This document shows, piece after piece, positions 36,036 through 47,856 of a DNA stretch of 64,000 nucleotides (position 1 is the first letter of the stretch; every line of letters begins with the position of its first letter). The notes beneath the pieces are model-generated. The model was not told where the DNA came from. It did no database searches and saw nothing but the letters and a program-made list of their open reading frames with translations. The stretch is from Phlebopus portentosus (Eukaryota; Basidiomycota; Agaricomycetes; Boletales; Boletinellaceae). The position numbers and the translations under genes are program-made. The DNA lies in assembly GCA_037892935.1 (NCBI GenBank), contig JAYXKI010000002.1, positions 2,046,001 through 2,110,000 of the forward strand, in the 5' to 3' direction.

Positions 36036-39009
36036 ATGTCTCGATTTTTCAGGCCAGCTGGTGACTCCGACTCCGATACCGAAGAGTCGGAGGAAGAGCT
36101 CATGTCTAGCGACGAGGAGGCGCCCACGAAACCCACAGCATCAAAACCCACAGGCATGGCCCGATTTCTTAAAGGTGCAGCTTCGAGCTCAAGCTCCGAA
36201 TCCGAGTCTGAGGAGGAGAGCGATGAGGATGAGGACGAGAAAGAGCATCCGCAAAAGAAGAATCGTTTTCTTGTTGGCGGTGATAGTGATGAAAGCGATG
36301 AGGACGAGAAACGTGTCGTTAAAAGTGCCATCGAAAAGCGTCTGGAGGAAATGGAGGCCGTCATGAAGAATATTGATAATGCTACCAAGATCAATGACTG
36401 GGTGGCAATCTCAAATGGTGAGTGCTTTGTGAATGATTTCTATCCGTTCGTGGCGCTAAATTTATACTCATCTATTAGAATTCGACAAGCTCACTCGTCT
36501 CGTTGAACGTCGAACGAACCTTGCAGAGAAGGTTCCCCCATCCTACATTCATACTTTAGTGAGCCTGGATCAAACTTTGAATTTGGCTCTTGCGAAGGAG
36601 AAAGAAGCAAAGAAGAAGATGAACGCGGCGAATGCTCGTGCTCTCAACACCATGAAACAGAAAATACGGAAAACGAGTAAGGAGTATGAGAAGGAAATCA
36701 AGATGCTGCAGGAGGTAGGTCATCATTTTCGAGTATTGAATTTTCCTAATTCCATGCGTTGTCTGTGTAGGATCCTGTAGCATTTGAACGCGAATACATC
36801 GTACCAGTAGTACTATCTCCCGCTCCACAAACATCAAAAAAGAGAGTAAAACTAGAAGCAGATGCCGAGGCTGGCGCGGATGATGATTTCACAACTGTTG
36901 GCAAGGGAGGCAAAGCGATGCAGTACACGTCGGAAAGCATTTTCACGAATCTACAACTTATTCAAGAGGCCAGAGGAAAGAAAGTAGGCTATATTACTTC
37001 GTATTTTCGGTCTATCACTTGAAAGCTGACGCGCTTTATCTCAGAACACGGACAGGGCCGAACAGATCAGGATTCTTGAGAAACTTCTCGACGTTGCCGC
37101 AACAGTATACCAACGTCTCCGGGTCCTCCTGGGTTTAATATCAGCACGCTTCGATTACAACTCGTCCATTGCAACGCACATGCCAATAGAACTATGGACG
37201 TCCGCCCAGCGAGAAGTGGATACGCTAATTAATATCCTCGCAGTGGAGCCAAAGTACTCTGTAGAGGAAATGACTCTGGAATACGACGAGCTGGCCGAAC
37301 GAACTCCAGATCAAGAGAAGGACGGGATCGTTCGTATCCGTGGAAGCATAATCAGCTTCATTGATCGCTTGGATGACGAGTTCACGAAAAGCCTTCAAAA
37401 TATCGATCCTCACGGGACGGAATATGTCGAAAGGCTCAGGGACGAGAAGGGATTGTACCAGACGATATGTTTATCACAAGGATACTACGAAAAGACGAAG
37501 CAAGATGATCCGCTTTCCCGAGTTATCTTGCGACGGCTGGACCATATCTACTCGAAGGTATTACTCCTATTCTAACAATGACTTCGATTTGCGTGCTTAC
37601 GATTACTGTAGCCTGACGCTGTTGTGCAAGCGTTAGAAGCTAACGTTGCTGCATCTTCATGCCCTCCTCTCGTATCCTTGTCATCAAGTGGTTCAAGCAA
37701 AGCTCTTATTCAGTCACTCTGTGTCCATCTTTACAGGTCTGGCAGCGGAATCCTGAAGATGCGAGCAATGCTGTATCATGTTTACCATCATGCTCTCCAC
37801 AACGACTTCTACCGTGCGCGAGACATGCTTTTAATGTCGCACTTGCAGGAGACAGTGCACGGTGCGGACGTCATGACGCAAATCTTGTACAACCGAGCGG
37901 TTGTGCAAATTGGTCTCTCTGCGTTCCGCATTGGCCTTGTCCGTGAAGCGCAAGCCACATTGCAAGATATATTCAACACACAGCGAGTGAAGGAGCTTCT
38001 TGCGCAAGGTGTACATCAGCAGCGCTACCAGACACTAACGCCAGAACAAGAAAAGGCCGAGCGTCAAAGACAGCTGCCGTTCCACATGCACATCAATACC
38101 GAGCTCCTCGAAGCGGCGTTCCTCGTTTCGAGCATGCTTGTCGAAATTCCGATGCTCGCAAATATTGACGATGATGATCAGCGGCGCAAGGCTACGTCCA
38201 GGCCGTTCAGACGTTTACTGGACTTTGCAGACCGGCAGGTGTTTACGGGTCCGCCGGAGAGCACGCGAGATCATATTATGCAGGCTAGCAAGGCATTGCA
38301 AGTTGGTGATTGGGAGAAATGCCGGGATTTGATTCAGAGTATCAAGATTTGGAGTCTTATGCCTGAATCGGGTACCGTCAAGGAGATGCTGTCAAAGTAA
38401 GGCAACTATATTCCTTTGATACACACTAACATATAACGTACCTGTTCCTAGACGCATCCAAGAAGAGGCCCTACGTACATATCTCTTCACCTATATCCCA
38501 CACTACAAAACACTCTCCCTCTCCCTCCTGGCACGCACGTTCTCACTCTCGCCTAAACAAGTCAACTCCATTGTCTCCAAGATGATCTGGACGGAGGAAC
38601 TCGCAGCGTCTCTCGACCAGGGCTTGGGAGTTGTGGTCTTCCACTATGTTGACCAGTCGCGGCTGCAGCAGCTTGCGTTGACTCTCGCGGATCGCGCGGC
38701 GACGCTTGTTGAGCAGAACGAGAAGGCCTTGGATACGAAGCAGGGCACGGCGTCGTGGGGAGAACGTGCTGAGGGTCTTAAGGGCGAGAAACGCGGCGAG
38801 CAATCGGTGGAGAACAGGAGACGGGGCGAGAGGTCCCGTGGGACTGCAAGAGGTCGGGTTTTGCCATACTTTTTCTTCCTAAGAAAACCGTGTTTATTGA
38901 TCGATGTCTTCCTGTAGGTGGTAGCACAAGAGGCGGACGTGGTGCGCGCTTCGCACAAGGGCTCGGAAACCGAATGTCGGCCTCCCCAGCGGCAACACGC
39001 GTCCGCTGA
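36036..39009 (+). CDS. NIP1: Translation initiation factor eIF3 subunit c (Nip1)
   Basis: Seven exons (36036-36417, 36479-36714, 36771-36983, 37045-37557, 37612-38396, 38452-38852, 38918-39009) join perfectly to 873 residues. The N-terminus starts MSRFFRPAGDSDSDTEESEE and carries the acidic Ser-rich tract that binds eIF1 and eIF5. Central blocks are KINDWVAISNEFDKLTRLVE and KMRAMLYHVYHHALHNDFYR. The PCI domain covers the last third (EALRTYLFTYIPHYKTLSLS, then MIWTEELAASLD). The tail is an Arg/Gly-rich segment (GGSTRGGRGARFAQGLGNRM). eIF3c is a core scaffold of eIF3 on the 40S ribosome. This gene shows no frame break. Confidence 0.96.
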
Positions 39010-39888
39010 ATGTCAAACGCGCTTAAACCCATGTATATATAGTACGAGTCGCATCTCTCATAGAGCCTCATGCGCAAGAACTATATACAGTATTGTTGTT
39101 ATTTGCGGTTCTAGTTGCATGCGGAAAACGTCTGTACAGATTACCCCGTATAATTTGTACTCGTCATTCGTTGTTGTAGCTATAGCTCGCAAAAGAATTC
39201 ACTGGCTCCAGCTCTTGAATCATCCTCTACCTACCTGATCGAATGAGAGGTTTTTTTGTTTTCCTACGGATATTCCACGTGGCCGTCCACCATCACCTTG
39301 TTCCGTGGCCGTTGCAAACAAGACAACAAACAAAGAGTCGCCAGCACATCGATACTCATACGGATACAGCGTAATACATCACAATTCCAAGCAGGTCGTA
39401 ATTACGGTCATTATAGACACGGAACACAAAGTGACCAAGGAAACGTAATTGAAGAAACACGAAGACAAAAAGAAAAAAGGAGACGGAGGGAAAAGTAATT
39501 AAAGACACAAGGAATACAATAAAGGTCTCGTTGCTTTGCTGATCTGAGCTGAGGAAACCGTAAATGAACACGTCTAAGGAACGTTAAGAAAGACGAAAGG
39601 GGAAGAATGACTTCTGATACATATAGAGCGAAAGGCGCGAAAACGTGAAGGGGACATTAAATCTGTCGATTAAAAAGGTATAAATAGAAATATTTGCGTG
39701 AGAGGGGAAGAGCAGAAAAGAAAAACTGTAGACAACAGCCGTTGTCCTTTCCTCTTTGTCCTTGGACGAGACGAAATGACGAAATGCAGACAGCACAAAA
39801 GAGCCCAAAATGGAAGGGAGTAAGAAAGTGAAGACCCTTGCAGGGAGACGTTACTGAGAGCTAGCTGGCAACTGTATTGCGCGGAGGA
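39010..39888. other. Intergenic stretch between convergent eIF3c and carboxylesterase genes
   Basis: No gene. The plus strand is purine-rich between 39400 and 39800 (AGAAAGA-type runs). Short open frames there are low-complexity. Confidence 0.5.
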
Positions 39889-41850
39889 TCAATTGCCGAA
39901 GAGTTGGTAGTCGTATGGGACTTCCTGACCCCAGAAGCTAGGGTCACACGCGCCCACATCAGCGCTGCCACCGGAGCCGCCAAGGACAAGTGTGTTAACG
40001 TTACTTCCTGAGACTGTACTCCAGCTTTGGTATCCGCGAGTGTTAGGTGTTCCGCTTGCAAGAAATGACTTCAAGCGCGCCTGAATTTGTGTTGCTAGAC
40101 TTTTTTGTTCGCGGGTCGGAGAGCTTGCAGTGCCAAAGACGACTTGAATATCATCTTCATGGCATATACCGCCGTCTTTGCAGAACGCGATATCCTCATT
40201 GTCCGGATACGTCACGCCGACAACGTACTTGCCGACGTATACTTTCCCACCGGCGGCAGCGAAAGCACGAGCGAACGTCCAAGATGGGCAACGCCAAACC
40301 TGGTCTGTGCCAACTGTCTCCAGCTGCACTCGGGCATCAACGTCACTCGTAGAATCAGATGCCGGTATAGCATAGTGTTGCGAGTTGACAATTTTTGATG
40401 TGCGATCGGGGCCCAAGCTAGCGTTGCAGACACTCGCAAAGGCAGCCTCCGGCAGGGAGTCTGTGAATATCGAGTATATCGTCGGTCCGGCTTCATGCTC
40501 GACAGTCGATACAATGATCGTTTTTGATTGCCTTGGGAAGTTCGCGGTAATGTCAAGCGGTGATGTGATAAGTGAGCCATCAGTCACAGGACGCATAGGC
40601 ATAGCAGCGCCAGCAGAAGCGTCGAGTGATGTCGCTGTATTGAAAACGTTGGTGGAGATTCCCACAATGTCGTCTGTAGAGATATTGTTCAAGCATGCCG
40701 AATCGCTTGAATCGCAGGACAGCTGTGTTTTCAGGAAGTTGTTTAGTGTTTGGAACGTTCCAGGAGAGAGGAATCCGTAATTCTGTGAAAAATGTCAGGT
40801 TCAGTCTTGGTCCCAGACAAAATACACTAACCATGGGATCCGAGTGAATGCTCGCACTCCTGAATAGTCCTGATGCAGATGGCGTGGCAAGAAGAGCACG
40901 GACCATAGTTGCTCCGCTGCTTTGACCTGCAATTGTAACCTTACTTGTGTCACCGTTGAAACTGGGTAGGACTCTTTGCAAGAACTGGAGAGCGTTTATC
41001 ATATCCTTCACAGCCAAATTGCTTTGGCCGCCGGGTGAAAGAAAGCCCAGTGCTCCGAGACGATACTGTACTACGGCGATAATAGAGCCGGTGGCTTCAG
41101 CAAGCGCCGCGCCATCCAGGCCCGGATTCGTAGCTGAACCAATTACAAAGGAGCCTCCATGAATCCTGTTGGGAAAAAAATATTATTTTTAGTTAGATCA
41201 AGTGATCGGCGCTCCCTAATATGAATTGAAGATCGCTGTGGCGGTCCTTTTCTTCAAAGCTGAAACGCGATGCGCACACGACCAAATAGAAAATAGAAGA
41301 CACATACCACATCATTGCGGGAACCTTGCTCACCGCAGCGGCAGCCGGAACATAGAGGATCATCGACAGACAATCTTCACTCTGGCCGGTGGTGACCAAA
41401 TCATTTGGTGTCTGAGGACACGCGAGTGGCAGCGCAGAGGGATCCGTCGCACCGTTCCTAGACGCATTGTCAGGCTCAGTTTCGTGATTAGCAGTTCGGA
41501 GTATTCATGACTTACGGAAACTCCCATTTTGTCGCCATCACCGACTCTTGCCATCGCGTCGCTGTTGCATAACGGACTGCGAAACGGGCAGCGGCCGAAC
41601 TGTCCGCTGAACCGGTCGCATCGCCGACTGGGGTCGAGATCGTGACAGTGCCATTTCCCGAACCTTGGAAGTTGCCCCCACAGAGGAGGAAGTTGAGCGG
41701 TTTGATGCTGCAGAGAAAGGAGAGCAACTCGGCGATGGCATATTGCCGACGCGTACCTGCAGGAGAGGCTTGAGGAACGGGCGTGGCTCCCAGTGGCAAG
41801 GCACATAGGAGGAGCAGCAACGGCACAAACAAGCCCGGAAGCGCAACCAT
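39889..41850 (-). CDS. Secreted type-B carboxylesterase / lipase-like alpha/beta hydrolase
   Basis: The first exon starts MVALPGLFVPLLLLLCALPL, a signal peptide. Later blocks are QSEDCLSMILYVPA, WIHGGSFVIGSA, VQYRLGALGFLSPGGQSN and the nucleophile elbow VTIAGQSSGATMVRALL (Ser in GQSSG). The acid is likely the Glu in VEHEAG, and the histidine lies in GICHEDDIQVVFG near the C-terminus. Several Asn-X-Ser/Thr sites and paired cysteines fit secretion. The family hydrolyses carboxyl esters. The elbow GQSSGA differs from the common GESAGG, which marks a fungal subgroup. Four coding segments are separated by introns near 41.5, 41.3, 41.2 and 40.8 kb. Substrate unknown. Confidence 0.88.
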
Positions 41851-43641
41851 GGTGTACCAGAGAGATGTCGGAGTAGTTTGAGACTGCTGTGGCAGGCCAG
41901 GAGGGACGGGGAAAGGACGGGGAGGGTGGGTTTAAGTATTGGCGGGGGCCGCACTCGAACCAGCGAGGTTTGGATGGAAATAACGAGGGGCAGAAGTGAT
42001 TCTGTGACCGAAACATCTAATTTTCTTATTTTGAAATTTGAGCCGCAATAGATGAGGGCTTGGGAGAGAGCAGCATGGGCCGTCATTACCATATTTGGAG
42101 ATCTGAGTGGGCCCGGTAAAGGCCTCTTTGTTTTCCTTTTTCTCCCCTGAGCCATCTCCAGCCCGGTCATCTTTCCGCTACTCTGATCCGAGCCATAATC
42201 CCTTTCTCACTTGCCCTCAGTGCCTGACCTGCCGAGAATCAGCCTGCGAGTCGAGCCATCCAGCTAGTGGACCTTTGCAAATTAAAAGGTACCCCGTTCG
42301 GTCTTCCCATCAATAGCATCAATAGGGCCTTGGCCATGCAACCGACGGCTATTACTGTAACAAAAAGACTGTATACTTCGTACTCACTTCGACCTGTCAA
42401 CCAGCATCATCTCTCGCTGACTCGTCTCCAACGAGACTTCTCGTCAACTTCGGAACTTCTCTCTTATTGTTTTCTTATCCGTCCGCACCCACAACGTCAG
42501 TCCCTCTGTGGCTCAAGTGTACGTCCCTGTCCTTGATCAAGACTCCTACCTGATGCCTTTCTAGGTTTTCTTTTAATCGCGAATTTCCGTTATTCACGCT
42601 TTCAGAAGTACAACACCTTCCTTGGCTTAGTCGAGATCAGTTGAAATCTTATATTGTCTCTCTGAAAACGCCCTGATCGCCGACTTCCGGCCGTTATGCT
42701 CGATACAAGCTCTCAAGAATGGATGCATGATTTGTTCGGCACTGCTCAACTCTTCTGGCCTTTATTGCGGCGCGCGCTTCTAGCATGTTCAATGTAGAAG
42801 GCTGTGTTTACTTGAACAGTTCGTCTTCTGCCGTTCTATCCCTGCGTCCATTTCCCTCCGGATCCTCTGGTCAACCGAAAGGCGGGTGCCCGAGAACAAA
42901 TATATCGTCTAGACTCCCGTGAAAAGCAACCTTTTCTATTTTCATTTTCCTCTTCACATTACTGTACTGCTAGCATACGCCACTGGCAGGCACGGTTCAT
43001 CGCATTCAGGGTAAATTTACAATTCGCATACACTTCTCACTTGGCGGTCCGCCATCGCCCGTAACTGATGTGGAAGTCTACGGTCCTATCCTCGCGTTGG
43101 TTCGCAGCGATCCCGTGTGCCTGTTCGCTTCTGCTCGTGGCGTTATCGTATAGTAGTTCCCAGGTCCCTTTTCTCTCGCATCCGATGCGTATCTATCGGA
43201 TGACTGTCAGTATCGAGACGATACCTGGTATTCCTTCGTGTGGATCTTGGATGGTTTCCTTTGGAAGTGCACTTCTTTGAAAATCCAAGAGCTAAAGGTG
43301 CTGCTGATATCCCTGCACCCGACGATACCGACTAGACCGTGAAACGTGATCTATTGGACTTGGCCTGCGGGAATAACAAAAGAGAAGTACAAGGTACGCT
43401 GCCAGAAAAGAGCATTTGATTATAGTACAAAATGCTCTTCTGATTAACGCATAGATAGTTATACCTGAGAATTTTCAATGCAAGTGCCTGCCATAGTAGT
43501 CGCCTTATGCACCTTTGGCACTCTATAAGGTTCCAAATCACAGCAAATCATATTTACCTGAACATCATCATCATAGAAAGTACTCTGGACCGTGGACGCG
43601 CTGTTCACCACTTCATTCTTAGTAATTCTTTGAACAAGAAC
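41851..43641. other. Intergenic stretch of 1.8 kb
   Basis: No gene could be supported. It contains the carboxylesterase 5' flank at its left. Plus-strand open frames between 42107 and 43280 are short, unlinked by splice sites and family-less. Confidence 0.5.
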
Positions 43642-44891
43642 TCATACGCATCTTCCTCCATCGACTTCAAGGCACACGCCGGTAATGAACTTCGCCTCAT
43701 CAGAGGCGAGCCAGCCAATTGCAGAAGCAACATCCTCAGGCTGGGTAAGCCGGCCCATTGGGACGGTGGCCCTGAATGCCGCCTCGGAGTTCTTCAAACA
43801 ACGAATACAAAAACAAGCGACTATTAAAAGTTGAGGTAATAATGACGGAAGTGTGATAACATTACCTTTCCGAGGAATGTCTTGAGGGAGGGCGTGTGTC
43901 CTGCGACAGGGCATACTGCATTTACACGGACGCCTGAAGTGGCATATTCCACCGCCAGGCTCTTTGTAGCGGCGTTTACAGCGGCTTTTGCAGCATCTGT
44001 ATTGAGGGAAAAGGCAGGAAAAGAATATCATTAGACTAGTGTCAGAGTGGGTTTTCGCTGATACTCGGCCGAATGACGCAACTGTACCATGTCAATCCTC
44101 CACGGGGTCTGCAACCTGCATGATTAGAACGAAGTTCGTTTCTCAGAACGGGAAGCTCTTCACCGAATAGCCGCTGTGCTTGATACTAAAAAGATGTAAA
44201 TTTAGAACAACGTCGTCAGTAGGCCGCTCTAAATAAATAAAAACGAGTACCGTTTATAATTACTCCTTGTTTTTGGGAGAGGAAATGCGGCATGGTTGCC
44301 TCGACGGAATGAAATAGAGAGCGAACGTTCAGGTTGATACATTTGTCAAAGTCCGGCTCTGTTACTTCAAGAGAAGGCTAAAGAGCTGTTTCAGCCGAGA
44401 GTGTAAACAAGCCTAGAAAAGAGACAATCATGATGATGAGCGCGCACCTTGTTAACATAACTGCCTCCTGCATTGTTAATAAGGACATCCAGTCCTCCGA
44501 ACTCGTCGAGCGCGCTCTTCACGAGAGACGACCAGGAAGTGGACTGCGTCACATCGGCTGCAAGGAGAAGTCAACGTCTGATGGAACTATAGACTCTCAA
44601 TATGCGGCAAACATGAGATGGACATACCCTTGACAAAGAATGCAGATCCTTCAAGCTTTTCTTGATTAATCGAATTCGCAATGTCCTTTCCTCTCTCTTC
44701 GTTCTGAAGTAACGCTATTCAGCAACGGCAACGAGTTTGACGCACAGATGACGCACGAGGTCAGCAATGACCACCTTGGCTCCTCTGTTGGCCATCCATC
44801 GTACAGTCGCCTCGCCGAAACCAGAGGCTCCTCCGGTGATGATTACACGACGCTTAAGCCAACCACCAAGAACAGGACTAGAGACTCGCAT
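43642..44891 (-). CDS. Classical short-chain dehydrogenase/reductase
   Basis: A multi-exon gene. It starts [20 protein letters not shown], giving the cofactor loop [28 protein letters not shown] is the NNAG motif. The catalytic motif appears only after splicing: TWY plus [16 protein letters not shown] gives [21 protein letters not shown] follows, and it ends with [20 protein letters not shown]. The layout is that of the 3-oxoacyl-ACP-reductase-like SDR group, which oxidises or reduces hydroxyl/keto groups with NAD(P). Substrate unknown. Its neighbours on the right are the DUF1479 dioxygenase-like genes, so a joint catabolic or biosynthetic role is possible. Confidence 0.87.
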
Positions 44892-45523
44892 GACTTGTAA
44901 GTGAGAGAAGAAGCAGGACGGTGGATGCTTCTGCTGCTAGAGGAGAATGGTGCCGGAACCCGAAGCCATTGAAGGCAAGTCCATCATGGGAACCCAGGCA
45001 GGCGAGAAAGTATACGCTGTGCAGAGTGAGCAAATGGCTTGAAGCTTCTTCGCTAAAATGGTGATAAAGATGACGCTCGGGCTTTGTCTGGGTTGATTTA
45101 ATCAAATTAATGACCATCTGATATTCAGCGTGGAACACAGTTACGACGTCTTATGTAAGCTTACAATTCCGTCTTGACACTTGGCGTGGGTTCACCACTC
45201 ACCAACAAAAACTCATAACAACAAGACATTTATTATTACGCCTCGGGAGAATCTTTGACTTTGCCCGGCTTAACGGTTTTGTTGTACGGGAGGTGAGAAT
45301 CCCCGCTCATTCAGAAATCGCTATTAGTAGGGTCTTCAGATCAACCAGATATAAAGCTCATCTGAGATACTTCACTGAGTTCTTCGACCTGTCCCATGAC
45401 TCGCCGTCGTTAGCCGCATTATTTTGCTCAACTGGAAATACATGGTTATCTTGGATGCTTCCCTCTTCTATCAGCCGGTCTTGTGCGAGTTCACTCGAGT
45501 CAGGAGCAACGGTCTTCCGCACC
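44892..45523. other. Upstream region between the SDR and DUF1479 copy 1
   Basis: Divergent promoters must lie here. A TATAAAG sequence occurs at 45350-45356, 168 bases before the DUF1479 copy 1 start. No gene seen. Confidence 0.45.
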
Positions 45524-47355
45524 ATGCAACGTGAAGATGGAAAGGCAGGATCTCTCCTGTGCGCTTCGCAGATCTAAAGCGAAGTATTGTACCGGACGAA
45601 GAGTCCAAGGCTCGCATGACGGCCGCCTGGAATGACCTTCTTGGAGAACTCCGCACGATGGTCGTCGAAATGAAAACCAATAGTTCCTCGGTATGTATTC
45701 ATCTACACATAGCTATGGTACGGAGGTAATGACAAGATCGTTTCCCCTAAGATCATACCACAGGTTGAATTCTCTGAATTGCAGAATTTGACTTTGGAAC
45801 AAATTGACCTGATCAAGAGACGCGGAACGGTCTTAATCAAGAATGTCGTGGACGATTATCAAGCGATTTCTTGGAGGAAGAACTGAAGAAATATGTCAAG
45901 GCCAATCCGGTTGAAGGTTCGTAATCTACCTTTTCTGAAAGCTGTGGTAAATACAGAAATTTTGATCCCTTTAATCCAGGATTCCCGGAAGAAGATAAGC
46001 AATTCTTTGTCTAGTACGTTTATGGCAGCTACCGACCGAGAAAAATATTCGCTTATATGTTCCAGCTGGACGAGACCACAAGTCCAGACACGCGCACATC
46101 CGAATGTTCTTCAACTCGGCATTTGGTTGAACAATCTCTATCATCTGGACGCGCCAAATGAGAAGGTATCGGATCTGATGAAAGGGGTGGAGCTCTCTAC
46201 CCCTTTGGCATATGTTGACAGATTCAGGATTAGGTACATTGTTTACTTTGATTCCTCCATATCCGTTATCAATGTATGTGTTCTTAAGACATCCTGGCGT
46301 GCAACGGGCTGCACATCCACCGCATATTGATGGAGCGACAATTGAACGCTGGGTATGTAATCATGCTCCTCAAGCTCCTGGAAAGGCATTCGATGAGCCT
46401 GTTTTATTAGGAGGATAGGAGCTTGAGGGACACTTTCGGCGATATTCTCAGGGGAGAGTGGAGAAAGCACGATCCGTACAACCTTGCGGGTAGGCTGCAA
46501 GCTAATTATTCTATGTATGGGCGGCCAGAGCAAGTACGTGTAGAACTTTCTGCTTTTGGAAGAACTACATTCTAACACAAGCAATTAGGCAAGTGTTTTT
46601 CGTACTTTTGAGGGATGGCTTGCATTAAGGTGCGCATCCAAGTTTTCCTTGCTGCAGTCAAATTCAAGTGGAAACAATAGTGAAACCTTGCCGCACGAGG
46701 GAACACTTCAAGTCTTCCCGGACGTACTTCCTTCCAATGCATACATCATACTTCGTCCATTCTTCAGATTGAAGGACAATCTATCGACGGACGATCCTCT
46801 TGATTCCGAGAACTGGGTATTTGGTGTGACTGTGTTGCTTGATTCGGAAACGACGACGATCTTACCGACTGTATTTCTTCTAGATATAGGCACTCCGGAC
46901 TTCCCAGGCATTTTTGAGAAAGACGGGGGCTACTGGGGCCCTAGGCTGACATCCGAGTCCCATCCTCATATGCGGCTCGAAGAGACTATGACATCCGTTC
47001 CAGCAGTCAGGCCAGGTGATATGGTATTTTGGCACTGTGATGTTGCGCATAGTGTCGAACAGGAACACACGGGAAAGGAAGACTCGGCCGGTATGTTCTT
47101 TTCCCATTCTTTCCTTGAAGCCTCATCAGTACTCACATACAATCGATCAAACGCGATGCAGTTGTGTACATTCCTGCTGTTCCACTTACTCCGCAGAACA
47201 TCGAATATGTCAAACGACAAAAGGAAACGTTTCTCAAGGGCGCTACTGCTCCAGACTTTCCGAAAACCGCTGGAGAAGGCACCTTCATTGGCGTCGGAAA
47301 GGAAGGAGATGTTATTGGGGAATTGGCGAGGAGAGCTATGGGACTTGCTTGGTAA
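45524..47355 (+). CDS. DUF1479 (YbiU-like) protein, copy 1, with two frame breaks near the 5' end
   Basis: Highly similar to copy 2 at 47857, with the same exon layout. Blocks include DLKRSIVPDEESKARMTAAW, PQVQTRAHPNVLQLGIWLNN, the probable iron-binding HPPHIDGATIERW, ILRGEWRKHDPYN, PDFPGIFEKDGGYWGPRLTS and PGDMVFWHCDVAHSVEQEH. DUF1479 proteins have a cupin-like Fe(II)/2-oxoglutarate dioxygenase fold with unknown substrates. Compared with copy 2, one base is missing at about 45555 (CTCCTG for CTCCCTG) and one at about 45874 (TGGAGG for TGGAAGG); each creates an early stop. From about 45893 to the stop the coding exons are intact. Either the sequence under-calls these runs or the gene is a very young pseudogene. 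Confidence 0.82.
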
Positions 47356-47856
47356 TTTCTGAAGACCGAAATCACTGAACACATTTGAATGTCGCTGGCT
47401 TGTAAGCTGCACTTCTGAGCGACATGAAAGGCCTCAGACTGTGACGTAGCCCGTCGTTTAGAAGGACTAATTTAACTATGATTTTTCTCCCAGTATGTGG
47501 TTGTCTTTCAATTTGGTCACCGAGCTGCTCTGCAGCGCTCGTTCTGCCTCGCGATAATGCCTCTTACCCAATAGGCTTATCCTCGGAATAACGTCTTCTA
47601 GTATACTGTGGAGGACAGAAGGAGCCAGGATTCTCATACCCATTCTAAAGCAAATGTTCTCATGACCTTTCATTTCATTTCAGTATAACTTCTAATCTCA
47701 GAACAGATAAGACTGGTCTCATGATGCGCGGACATAAGTAGCCTTTTCCGAACTGGAGATGTATAAAAGGTTGAGCTTGAAGGGCTCTATTCCCTTCCCC
47801 AACTTACTGATAGCAACTTTTATCCTACGCGCCAGAAGATAACACGAGGACGGAAT
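47356..47856. other. Spacer between DUF1479 copies 1 and 2
   Basis: No coding evidence. Contains the promoter of copy 2. Confidence 0.5.
47762..47769 (+). promoter_or_regulatory. TATA box of DUF1479 copy 2
   Basis: TATAAAAG lies 95 bases before the ATG at 47857, good position and sequence for a core promoter of an inducible gene. Confidence 0.55.

Noticed and set aside
36017..36394. Minus-strand open frame across the eIF3c N-terminus
   Set aside because: Antisense shadow of the acidic Ser/Glu-rich coding tract.
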